A DNA stretch of 64,000 nt from Dipteris shenzhenensis (taxonomy: Eukaryota; Polypodiophyta; Polypodiopsida; Gleicheniales), in NCBI GenBank assembly GCA_047967505.1, contig CM106541.1. One strand, given 5' to 3'. Below, one piece after another: positions 45,311 to 56,152 of the stretch. Position numbers and translations under genes: made by a program. The notes below the pieces were generated by a model. That model had not been told where the DNA came from. It searched no databases and was given only the letters and a program-made list of their open reading frames with translations. How positions within the stretch are numbered: the first letter of the stretch is position 1; each line of letters starts with the position of its first letter.

Positions 45311-47459
45311 CCTTCATGACATCTAGAAAATTTTCGGCAAGAGCGCGGGTCTGCACAAAATTCAAACATTTACCCAAGAGTGCATCACATCACGGTCCCT
45401 AAATGGCCCCAAAAATAGCTTCATGATTGGCTACACCCAAGCAAATGTTGACCCGAATGCAAAGGAGAAAAAAGTGTATGCAAATTGTTGGGAGAAGTTT
45501 TGGATTTGCAATGATAAGGATCCTATGGGTTGGCAAAAAGCAAACTCAATGGAATAGATTTGGATACCAAAAAGAGGGAAGAACCCAAGAAGATCAAAAT
45601 TCCACCTACTATGGGTAAGAAAGCAAAAGCAAGCCTAGTAGTGGCCGATGAAATAATCAATAAGAGGTGGTAGGTTTAAGCTAGCTTTGAGCTAAAATGC
45701 AATGGTCTTAATGTTTTGTTGTCTTTAAAATTTGGCTATTGAGTAGTTATGCTTATTGTCTTTCTATTTGTAAAATGTCACAATGATTAAATGTGTAACA
45801 CTAAGTCTTGACATTGTTTTGAAGAATGACAAGCTTAGCCTAACTTAGGGCACTATACTAAAGAAAATAATGGTGTATCTTCCACTAACTATAATATGTT
45901 GAGAATTCAACAAACTCTCTTATTATTGTATGGCATTCCAATGATATGTTTTTGCATTTTTATTGTCTGATACTAAATAAAGGTGTGTAAGTGACTTGTA
46001 CAATATTACAATTGAATAAAATTTTAGAGTTATAGAACAAATACTTTATTTCCAAAATTAATGAAACCTCCCACTTATTTTCTCAATAAAATAAAATTAA
46101 TAAGATAAATAAAGATCATATGCATCATTCCCAAAATTAACAAAACAATTCATAAATTCTCTAAAGGAACAAAAGTTATAACTTATTGAAATTAATCAAA
46201 TTTGAAATTCTTAGTCTAAGAGACACTATTATGAAACAAGATATTCCCAAAATTTTATGAAATTGGTGTGCTTTAGCCATGGTGAGGATGGGCCAGAAAG
46301 ATCAGAAGAATATGCGGAAGGGATCCTAAAATGGGAGACTGTAAGGTTCTATCTCCCGATTTCATTTTCCCAAAATATCCAAAATTACTAATATAGAAAT
46401 ATGCCTCCTAACGTAGGTAGGCTATGACTGGAAAGCCTAATTTCCAATGACGATTGCAAGTTGCCTATACAGCCAATATTTATACTCCTTATTACACTTG
46501 GGGTATAAATATCATCCAAGTATATTGTTTATAAATTGGAACTAAGGACCTTAGCTTCATTGCTTTGAAAAAAAAATTATATTTGCCCCATGCAAGTAGG
46601 ATATAAACTAAGGTTTGTATCATTCATGTGCCTTATGGAAGTGGGTTTATATATATTTATATGCCCTATGCAAAAGTTATACCTTTGGACACAAATGAAT
46701 TGAAGACCCTACTAGGTGCATTAACTCAAGATAATGAAAGTAGTAACATAAAAGAGCTAGTCAAATATGGAGAGAATACAAAAATGATTAGAAATTATAT
46801 GATGTTGTGGTGAAGGACTCCCTTACTTTGAAAGCTATAAGTATGAAGTATGCAAAAAGCGTGAAGTTATATGCAAAATGTGGTGACTCCGTTCTTTTTA
46901 CCTTAATAGCATGACAAAATGTGAAAATTTTACCTTAATGGCATGACAAAATGAATTTCACATGTTTATCTTTTAGACTACTCAAAGTTGTTATTGTTAG
47001 AGTAAGAGGTATCCATTTTAGATATCCAATATAGATGCTTCACTCTTCTTCTTTTTTGAGCAAACAAGGAAATTCTATTAAGAAGAGATTTAAAAACATA
47101 GAGTAAAAATTTTAACTCGGCTTTCCGGGTTTTAAAAGCCGTGCTGTAACTATTGCCAGGTTTAATGTAATGTGAACTTCATTTTTTTGGACTTGAAGTC
47201 CAAATTTTAAAAAGAGGATTTTTAATTTGTACATTTAGAGGCCATTTTAGTTATATTTTAGTGAAATAAACCTCTAAAATTTCAAGTTAAAGGCTTTTTT
47301 TCCCGTTCCCAAAAATATTTTCCGTGAAAACTTAGTTACTATTGTAATGTTTCTCTTCCTCGTGCATGCAATGAACAGCCACACTCTAGAAAAGTTAGTG
47401 GTGTCAAACAGTTATTGTATGTGTCAATCCTCCCATATACTGCATTGTATTAACCCGCA
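45311..47459. other. No recognisable gene
   Basis: A frame near 45440-45660 (VYANCWEKFWICNDKDPMGW) might be the tail of a third DDE-like copy, but the similarity is too weak to claim. The rest is AT-rich without domains. A TCGGCTTTCCGGGTTTTAAA phrase near 47117 is unexplained. Confidence 0.35.
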
Positions 47460-47719
47460 CACCTACAAGTGAAGATCCTAATGAGAGATACACCACAGAT
47501 CTTCGGAGAATTCGGATTGTCCGATCTTCTACATGCACAAGATGAAGCAAAAATGCAACAAGCAGCCGATGCAAGACAATTAGTACGCAGCAAAAACTTC
47601 GATTATCCGCTTACTCAACTGACAAAATACACCAGCATCAAAGGTAATCGCAGGGCATGCATGCAACAACTTCTGATCATCGCAATACTGCGAGCTGCAA
47701 AGATCATCGATCTCATTCT

Positions 47720-47769
<50 letters not shown>

Positions 47770-48001
47770 ATTCTGGTGTGTGTTGTTGATTGACGGCAAA
47801 TATACATCGCCATGCTGCAGCGTGAAAGACGTAGTTGCAATTAACGTCGAGCTAGAACAGCAAAGACGATTGCAATGCATGCATGCATGCAAGATGTTCA
47901 ACAGCAATGCTGCAAGCAAAGATCATCAATCTCATTCTGGTGTACTGTGTGCTTTTGATTGACGGCAAAATTGCAATGCTGCAGCATGAAATGAGTTGCA
48001 A
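47460..48001 (-). other. 3' flank of the bHLH gene
   Basis: This interval is duplicated in inverted orientation at 2973-3700, and conservation of both copies is strongest near the coding end. It includes the GT microsatellite at about 47722-47768. A plus-strand frame here (ILMRDTPQIFGEFGLSDLL) matches one in the duplicate. Confidence 0.6.
47721..47768 (+). repeat. (GT)n microsatellite
   Basis: A run of about 23 GT units lies between two CATTCTGGTGTG phrases. The duplicate copy at 3218 has only ACACACCAGAATG, so the expansion is specific to this copy. Confidence 0.95.
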
Positions 48002-49621
48002 TTAAGTACGTCGAGCTGCTGGAGGTCGGCGAAACAGTTGAAGCGGGAACGATGGCGGATCGTAGTTGAGGAGTCTCGCCTGCCTCATCGACACAAGACA
48101 TGCACCTTGTTGCGACAACCAATCCTGAATGTCTTCCGATAACACCAATCGATTCACCAACGCACGGCTCCGACAATACATTTGCACGTCCTCCCAACTT
48201 TTCTCCCTCCCCATATTCTTACAGATCCTCCATTCGTTCTCCAAGTATACCTGCTGCGCTTGCAGATATTGCACGTACTTCGTCGCTAGATCCAGCATCC
48301 CTGCAGTGTCCACCCCACCCTTCCTCGCTCCCGGTACCAGTTCTCTCAGTGTGCTCATCCGTTCACTGATCCTTTGCCTCCTTTGCGTGGCAGCTCTACT
48401 TTGTGGCACCACTAGTCCCTGATCTTTATCCGCTCCACTTGATCTACACTGCGCTACCCCTCCACTTGGAGTATTGAGCAAATGAGACGCAAATAAGAAT
48501 CCTGTCGAGCTTAAGCCGGTAGATTTTGCAGTACTTTTCTCACCCGAAGCTCTGCGATCAATATTCCTCTGGACGTGCGCTCCATTCTGAAGTTGAATTT
48601 GAGAAGTTGACCGAAGCGGCTTCAAGGCAGGAGCATCGCTCTGGTCGCTTATCAACGAGGCCCGATTGTGTCGCCGGCTGCCCACGCGCAAGCGTTCGAA
48701 TGTGGATGAGCAATATTGTGTCCGAGACACGTCCCCGCCATTTGATATCGAAACGCCGGAAGCCCGTGTGCTCTCCAGCTCCTCGATGCAAATCGAACGC
48801 GTGAGCTCACATCCGAAGTTAGCCCTCCACGCATCCTGATTGTGGCAAGCTTTGTAAGTTTGTGCATGACATGGCGGGAAACAGCTGGTATCGGCGCTAT
48901 AGCTAGCAGGACTGTCCACCGTCCGGCACTCCTCAGTCTGAAGGGCTGGTAACACCTCACGACCATAAAACAGGTAGTCCACAGGTGTGGCTGCATCGTG
49001 TAATGAGCGAGAGAAACCAATCTGCGTCTGCGTTTGTATCTTGAGCAATTCCTGGCCTAGCTCAAAATTATGGTGCATGCTTGATGAAGGATGACTAAGG
49101 GACGAATCACTCGAAACTACAACTGGCCTCTTTTTGGCAATTAGCTCACTAGAAGCACCAATCCTCGGCACTTTCACGCTTATGCAGCTTTCCTTCTCGC
49201 TGGAGGCTAGATGTTCGACCACGCTTGAACGAGCGGCAAGCTGAGCCTCTTCCGTGATCAGTGGCGGCAATCGTGTAAGTGCAGCATCGACCTGCATCTG
49301 CAAATTGTGGAGCATTGCCCTAGCGGCGATCTCCAGTCCACCATCACTGGGATGAGCACGTTTCCTGGAGTGGAGAGACATTGAACTTGATTCATGATCC
49401 TGGCAGATTTCGCCTTCGTCAAACAAAGGAATTGAGGCTGGACGTCCTTCATCGGATAGGGTGGAAAGAGGGCGAGTCATCTCAGAGCTGGGCTCGGGGA
49501 TTCGATGCAGAAGTTCGAGATCGGATTGGAGAGTATGATTGAAATTGTGTCCTGAGAAAAGTAAGGTGAGGGGATCACAAAAAGGAGCTTCAGCACCCAC
49601 ACCATCATCATATAATCCCAT
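48002..49621 (-). CDS. bHLH transcription factor
   Basis: The frame encodes about 539 residues from ATG at 49621 to TAA at 48002, without introns. I chose this ATG over an in-frame TTG three codons earlier. The bHLH domain is near the C-terminus (about residues 408-457): basic region AATQRRQRISERM, helix 1 MSTLRELVPG, loop ARKGGVDTAG and helix 2 MLDLATKYVQYLQAQQ. The ISERM..L..LVPG and DTA.MLDLA.KYV motifs are typical of plant bHLH proteins, which act in the nucleus as dimers on E-box DNA. Here the usual HxxxER of the basic region is missing: Glu at the E-box contact position is Ala. DNA binding may therefore be altered or lost, or the protein may act as a partner. The N-terminal 400 residues are Ser-rich with no known domain; the tail ends PPSFPLQLFRRPP. 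The conserved frame without stops suggests a working gene. The subfamily is uncertain. Confidence 0.88.
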   Translation of the reverse strand: MGLYDDGVGAEAPFCDPLTLLFSGHNFNHTLQSDLELLHRIPEPSSEMTRPLSTLSDEGRPASIPLFDEGEICQDHESSSMSLHSRKRAHPSDGGLEIAARAMLHNLQMQVDAALTRLPPLITEEAQLAARSSVVEHLASSEKESCISVKVPRIGASSELIAKKRPVVVSSDSSLSHPSSSMHHNFELGQELLKIQTQTQIGFSRSLHDAATPVDYLFYGREVLPALQTEECRTVDSPASYSADTSCFPPCHAQTYKACHNQDAWRANFGCELTRSICIEELESTRASGVSISNGGDVSRTQYCSSTFERLRVGSRRHNRASLISDQSDAPALKPLRSTSQIQLQNGAHVQRNIDRRASGEKSTAKSTGLSSTGFLFASHLLNTPSGGVAQCRSSGADKDQGLVVPQSRAATQRRQRISERMSTLRELVPGARKGGVDTAGMLDLATKYVQYLQAQQVYLENEWRICKNMGREKSWEDVQMYCRSRALVNRLVLSEDIQDWLSQQGACLVSMRQARLLNYDPPSFPLQLFRRPPAARRT

Positions 49622-51990
49622 TTCACTCAATATATCCCGGTGAGTGCGTTGGGCTTCGAAGCTTTCAGCAAGAGCTTATACTTGACGAGTATGATTTACA
49701 GTGTAACCATGCACAAGACAGAATACAGTGACGAGGAGGATAGAGCATTCTAAAGCATGGCTATGGTTGCGGGTTCTGATGGACGCTGCGGTTTGTGCTG
49801 CATATTGGGAAGCCGTATAGCAACGGAGGTCTGAATTCAAGCAGAGGGAGGGGAACTTGGAAGTTTGGAGGGGAGGCAGGCCGGCGGAAACTGGAACATG
49901 CAGCCTAAAGAAGACAGTGCACGCACAGTAAGGCACTAGACGCGAGAGCCGACCTGCGCAAAGCTGGAATCTGGATCACGATTCACGAATGAACAAATAT
50001 TTCACATTGCCAATTTGCGAGCTGGAGCTTGAGAACCCTAGATTTTCTAGGGGCTAGAATGATGTGCCCATTCAAGTTGTAGTCGCATGATCAATCAAAT
50101 CATACGGCGATCGAGAGCGATTACAGCTCCGATGAGTTGCACGCCTGCAAGGGCTTTTTGCAGTGTAATTTATGAGAACTGGGTTGATCACTGATGCCCT
50201 CTAGGCTGAGATTTTTAGCTCCTCGGAGGTAGACGTTTGGAAGGGGTAGTCATGCAGTTTAAGTGAAGGATGGATTTAATTAGTACAAAGGACTGGAATC
50301 AGCACTCAAAGTTCAAATTACTACACTTTACATGCTGGCCTAGCTGGAGACGAGGAGCATAATCTGCTGTGTTCTTGTAGCTGCTGGTGACAAGGATGAA
50401 TGCATTGATATTCTGTCTGATAAGTTGGGACTCTCCTGCTGACGTGAGACTGTTGATTGACAAAGTTTGGGCGATTGCGTATGTAAACTGTGAGCGCGCT
50501 CAGGGGCGGTTGGAATTAACCAAGGAAGTTGCAAAAGCTGCAGTGGCACTTGCCATCAGGCATGCCTGCGTGTGCGTGTGAGTGTGTGGGCGCACCCAAA
50601 CGAAGTTACTGTTGTTGAACTTGGAATAACATTCACTAGTGATCGGCGCGTTGCAAAATTTTGGGAACAATTGCTCCAGCAATGGCGATGGCTATCCTAC
50701 TGTGTATAGCACTGGCAAACCAGCACTTCTGAATTGAATTACACATCCTAACAGTTGCTATTTCATTCTTCCTCTCCTCTTTAAGTCTCCTTTTTTTCTC
50801 TCTAGTTTTACGGCCGTAAACCGTTAGTCCTTTCTCTGTGTAATCAAGAGCTTGCACTTAAGCGGCACTTCCCAGTTGCTTGCACTATTATAATATAAGC
50901 TGCATTAAGCACTCCAGCTCCATGACTACAACTGCCTTTTGCGGTCCCTCCCCTGCTGAGATTCTACCCAATTTACACTAAATATATTATGCTTGTTTAA
51001 CATCGCTCTCATGTACCCTCCTCGTCCGAGATCTTCCACTTGGATTCGCAATTTCGCCTCCACCTTCAACATTATCAACATGTCGAAGTGGCCTAATGCT
51101 CACGGGTGACAAGTTGGGCTCTCTGCGCCCACAAACCTCTCATTATTAATTTAAAACATTGAAGCTTTCTCCATCGGAGCATTTCTCAGTTAAACATGCA
51201 CTTTATACACCGTTCTGCTTTTTTCACGACAGCAGCAGCTGTGCGGAAAGGTTTTAGTTACCAAACTACAACTCTTGAGCCGCTCAGGACCGGAAGATTT
51301 TCTTCACACTCCGACTTCCGACACACATCGTGCAGACGAAGTACTCCAGTCTGTGCATCACTAAGTAATTAGACATTCCTCTCCATACTTTCATGAGGAT
51401 GCCATATAAAACCAATTTTCGTCGTACTCTGCCTATCTAGCATGGGTAATGGCTTGAGACAGCCAGCGTGCCACATATATACATACAAAATACTTGTCAC
51501 TCATCTGGCCGTTCAGAACTACAATCATTTTATGCTGTCTAAACGACACAAGTTTGTCTGAATGGAGACAGTTTCAGGTATCCAGTGGTCCAGTGGCCAC
51601 CCAAAAAACAAAGAATGGAAACCTGTACGTCATACGAATTGTCAGCACGAACAAGAAGGCGCGCAACGATTGATATAAGGATATCTATGATGGTAGCATG
51701 CGGACGCGAGCAGCATGGGCAAGAAATAAAATCAAGGGAGTACCTGCGCATGAGCTAATACGAGTCGATGGTCCCTATCTACAAATCTGGATGATGAGAG
51801 TTTCTCTCCGTGGCAATTCCGTTGGACACACGCTTTAATAGCTACATGAAAGGGATTTCACTTTGCAATTAACGGGACAGCAGAAAAGTTAAGCTCGCGA
51901 GCGTTAATCACCGATATTTGAAAGATCATTTTCAATGTATGGGGGACTGAACTTTATTTCATTTTCAATGTATGGGGCTTGGCCCATGTT
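49622..51990. other. Presumed promoter and 5' flank of the bHLH gene
   Basis: No transposon similarity or coding domain was seen across about 2.4 kb, making this the longest stretch not clearly derived from mobile DNA. Short frames exist on both strands but lack domains. A TTATAATATAAGC sequence at 50887-50899 might contain a TATA box, but it is 1.3 kb from the ATG. The transcription start cannot be placed. Confidence 0.4.
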
Positions 51991-52148
51991 TTTGGCTTCT
52001 TTTTTTTTTTTTAATAAAATAGCCGGCTATATTATTAACATAACAACAATAAGGGGGAGCGTCACACCCCTACATGACCCTAACAAAAGTGAGACAGAAC
52101 CCTAGGCTAGCACTCAAAAAGCAGTGCTAAACCTCAAGTGATCTCATC

Positions 52149-53322
52149 TCACATTGGCGCCCGGATTCTAGCTAAACAGAGATGTACTACAGTGTCTCCA
52201 CCAACTTTAGATAGAGCAAGGTCAGACAGGAAGGTTTTTACCAAATTTAGGACCATCGATTCTCTGAATGCCATCGTTGGCTTACTACCAAACACAATTT
52301 GGTTGCGAGTGAGCCAAATGGCATAACACACTGCCCCTCGCACAAGAGGCCAAGTAGCAGCCATTGTTGAGGAGCATCCTGAGGTGTCACCTAGCAGTAC
52401 CAGTTTCCAGTTTGCCCCTATCTGAAATCTCGCCATTGCGCCTGATCCCTGAATTGCTTTCTCAATTGTGTACCAGACTCATTTAGTCATAGGGCATCTC
52501 CACATTAAATGTTGCAGATATTCTAATGCATTTCCACAGAATGGACAGGTCGCATAGCAAACCTTCTCACTAGGAGCCATTAGTATAGGATCTTCCATAG
52601 GATGAGCATCAAAGTCTTCTAAAAGGCATTTATACATCACATTAACGGATACTTTCCTCAACTGAACCTTTCCCACAAACCAGTCGTTCGAGAACTCTTC
52701 TCTGTTCAGCAAGGATACCGTTTGGAGGCCACACATCTGCGCACAAACTGAGGATTCTATGTAAAACCGTTGTCTCTTTCACAGACAATGAGAACTTGCA
52801 GCTTATCTCGCCCAATGGCCACCATTGTCCCCAATGAGGTTCAAGATTTGTTTCCAGTGTTGTAGTCCCTTCCTAAACATGCTTCTGGCGTATGGCAAAT
52901 CTATCCAGGCCATTGATTTTCGATTAAAACCAAAAGCCTTGCTCCACCACATATTTTCAGTAAGGCCCGCATCCCCCCTCAGTCCACCTTGAGTTTTCCA
53001 GGAGCATTTGGTAATCACCATCTTCCAGGCTATCACCATCTCATGAATCAAGGACGAACCTCAGATAGAGACCAGGTAATCAGAAGTCTCTCATACCAAG
53101 GCAAACCCCTCCAGACTCCCACTCTATAGTTGGAGCCAGTCTCTAGTTCCAAAAGACCAAAGTTACTGAAGCTCATTCAATGGCAAGATTCGAGAGTTAA
53201 GAAAGCCTCTTTTCATAGAGACGAGAGCTGTAGTGAGCTTGCATCAACCCAACCATGAGCTTCACCATCAGACACAAAAGCATGGGCACAATAAAAGGCC
53301 TGAGCAAAGCGAGAGAGATGTA

Positions 53323-53366
<44 letters not shown>

Positions 53367-55945
53367 GGGGTGGGTGGGTTTAGGACCACACACACCAAGG
53401 CTCATATTTCCAACATGTACATGTGTGTAGGGTGAATGAGAAAGAGAAGGAGAGGGGGGGTTGTCTATCTAGGATTCCAACCATATTTGGTTGAGTTCAG
53501 AAAGACGAAAGATATTGAAGCTCACTCAACGATAAGATTCGAGAGTTAAGAAAGCCTCCTCTCATAGAGACGGGAGCTGTAGAGTGAGCTTGCATCAACC
53601 CAACCATCAGCTTTACCATCAGACACAAAAGCATGGGCACATCAAAAGGCTTGAGCAAAGCGAGAGACTATCTCCACCCAGGGCAGGCCATCGCTAAATA
53701 GCTTAGGGATCCATTTACTAATAAGGGTCACATTCTTAAATGAAGCATCTGGGATGCCCAATCTGCCTCTCCTCTTAGGGAGTTTAAGTATTGCCCAAGG
53801 GATATAGTGCATCTACTTGGAGCCACCATCCTCTACCCAAAGAAAGGCTCACAAGGCTCTCTCAATCAATAACCATTAGGTCCAACGGAAGAAACAGATA
53901 GAGGCGATGTAGGTTAGCATGGCTGACAATACATACATTATCACCAGTGCTCGAGCATTCCAACCAAGGCACAGTCCATTCGAGGCTTTGAGTTTCAAGA
54001 TCATCTTTTCCTTAAACCAATCAAATCTCTACTTCTGAGAGATTCCCAAACCCAGTGGGGCTCCCAAGTATTTGATCACCTGAGACCCTACCAATCCATT
54101 AAACCGCCCGGCATAGGCACCATACCATCCTGCATCTCAACCTGAGAGGTATGAATCGCAAAGGATTTCCTACAGAATGCCAGAAGGTCATCAACAAACT
54201 TCTGTATACTCAGGAATGTACCCGAGGGGAGGCACGGTCTTTCCATCTGACCAGCAAGGACAGCTTGTTTTATCTTATGAATCAGTGGAACCGAGGATAG
54301 AGTGAATAGGAGGGTCCAGCTTATATGAGTCACCCCTATCATATAGAGCGTTTTAGAGGGAAACAACCAACCACTCCCCCATTAAGGCATAACGTAGCTA
54401 ATGCATTACGAAATAGGATTAACACCTTTCTAACAAAGGCATCGCCAAAGCCCAGCTTATGTAGCATTGCTTCTATAAAGTCCATATGCTTTGTCAAGGT
54501 CAATTCCAAATAGAATGCAACTCTGCTCGGTAGCACAAGCATAGTCAATGGTAGCGCACATTCAGAATATTGTCGAATATATCTCTCCCCTTCACAAAAC
54601 TTGTTTGTTCTCTATCAACTACCTAACTGCAAATGGCCTTGATCTTGAGCACTAAGGCTTTGGCCACAACCTTGTAAGACGTGTTAAGCATAGTAATTGG
54701 CCGCCAATCACCAAGATGGATCCGATTTGGCCTCTTGGGAAAGAGTTTCACTAGGCCCGTGTTTACGTCCTAAAAGAAGCCACCTTTGGTCATAGAGGCA
54801 TGGCAACCAAATCACGGCCCAAGGTATCCCAGAAGGTTATGAAAAATTATGATGTCAATCCATCAGAGCCTAGTGTTTTATCCTTCTTCATTCTTCTCAG
54901 GGCCTCACGAAGGTCAATCTCCGAGAACTCAGCTGATAGCATGTTTCTCTAAGCATCAGAAATCCTTGGATCTAGGGCATTGAGTACCTCTGCCAGATTC
55001 TTTTTCCATGACTCGTCCTACTCACAACAGGAGCTCCTATAATGCTACTAAGATGGTTTTGGAACACTTGTCAATATGCCAATATTCTCTAACTACTTCT
55101 CCATTCGGATCTAGCACCCTATCCACTCTATCCTGCTACCTTTCCCTTTTTAGTGCCTGGAAGAATAGCTTAGACGAGAAATCCCCCAACTTTAGCCACG
55201 TTTTCTGACTATGTATCTGTGCTACCTCTACCCTTTCCATCTCACGATATTGAAGTTCTTGTTCCAGTTCTGCAAGAAGAGTCAACAAAATGGGGTCCAG
55301 AGGACCGTACAAAACTGCTAATCTCAACACGTGTTTGATCAAAACCAACTATTTAAAGCTCCATTTGTGCTTAGACTGCTGCTTGGCCCACTGTAACATG
55401 GCTCTAATGCATAAATTCCATCTGACACAAGGGTTATCTGACAGAGACCTATTATGCACCCAAGCAAGACTTAGTCTAATTTGTTTGCACACAAGGGTTA
55501 TCTGACAGAGACCTATTATGCTGAAACTCCAACCATTTGTTGTTGAGGAGGAAGGGAATATCAAGCAATCTACCGGCCTTCAGCAGGGTACAGAAGGACT
55601 AGCACATGTGGATGTGATCAGAGATCGAGGTCATCTTGACAGGTATTGCCCTTGCATGGTAGCGCACATCCACTAGCCATCCCCAAAGGCATACAATCTA
55701 TCCATCCTACAGGCTTTAAATTCCTCCCTTCTGTCTGTTCGACTAGGAAAATCTAGCAAGGCATGTCCGGTCAACAATCCAATAGCCCCATCTCTAGGGA
55801 AAGATCCTCCTACGCCTCAAGGTCAGGGAGGGAGGTCGATGACGAACAGTTTACCCGATAATCAGGAAACTTTGTGAAGTTCCAATCTCTAGCTAGGATC
55901 CAATCTCACCATGGATCCTTTCCTTTAATGTAACCCAACAAAAGG
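52149..55945 (-). pseudogene. LINE ORF2, 3' portion (endonuclease end, RT, zinc-binding tail)
   Basis: In order on the minus strand: the end of the endonuclease (WILARDWNFTKF near 55880), the linker typical of plant LINEs (QKTWLKLGDFSSKLFFQALK, about 55150-55210), RT (TLTKHMDFIEAMLHKLGFGD near 54480 and the FVDDLLAF box near 54190), the zinc-binding domain (CPFCGNALEYLQHLMWRCP, 52487-52545) and the C-terminal IWLTRNQIVFGS segment (52300). Domain order is complete, but there are many stops and frameshifts. The RT box reads FVDD where active plant LINEs commonly have YADD. Confidence 0.85.
53150..53670 (+). repeat. 170-bp direct duplication flanking a (GA)n run
   Basis: The block with GATTCGAGAGTTAAGAAAGC and CATCAGACACAAAAGCATGG occurs at about 53155-53315 and again at about 53490-53668. 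Between them lie a GA run (53330-53361) and a G-rich stretch. The duplicated sequence is LINE ORF2, so the duplication happened within the LINE. Confidence 0.88.
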
Positions 55946-55950
55946 CTCTG

Positions 55951-56098
55951 TGATGGATAGGAGGTCTTATTGGAGAGCAACAAAGAAAGGGAGAACACCA
56001 AAATTGTGGGTGCTAACTCACCCAGATCAAGGTAAGCTCTTATTATGTATGTATGGTACAAAGGGGTATAGACTGGGCCATTGGCCTTTACCCCAACA
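55951..56098 (-). repeat. 3' LTR of copia B
   Basis: A 148-bp LTR matching 61434-61582. It contains the phrase CTCTTATTATGTATGTATGG. Confidence 0.93.
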
Positions 56099-56152
56099 AC
56101 CTCCCACTTAAAGGCCAATGCGCCTTTAAGGGAGAAGATGGGTATCCTAATG

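Noticed and set aside
45427-45618. Possible third copy of the DDE-like gene tail
   Set aside because: Only a vague resemblance (KFWICN and Lys-rich end) supports it; no diagnostic motif is present, though the neighbouring repeats make it worth a search.
47580-47919. Frames with long Thr-His or Val-Cys runs
   Set aside because: They are translations of the GT microsatellite.
48100-48369. Plus-strand frames opposite the bHLH C-terminus
   Set aside because: Antisense shadows of the bHLH coding region with no domain of their own.
49676-49936. Possible upstream open frame in the bHLH leader
   Set aside because: The frame starts with GTG and contains no ATG, so it is not a convincing uORF.
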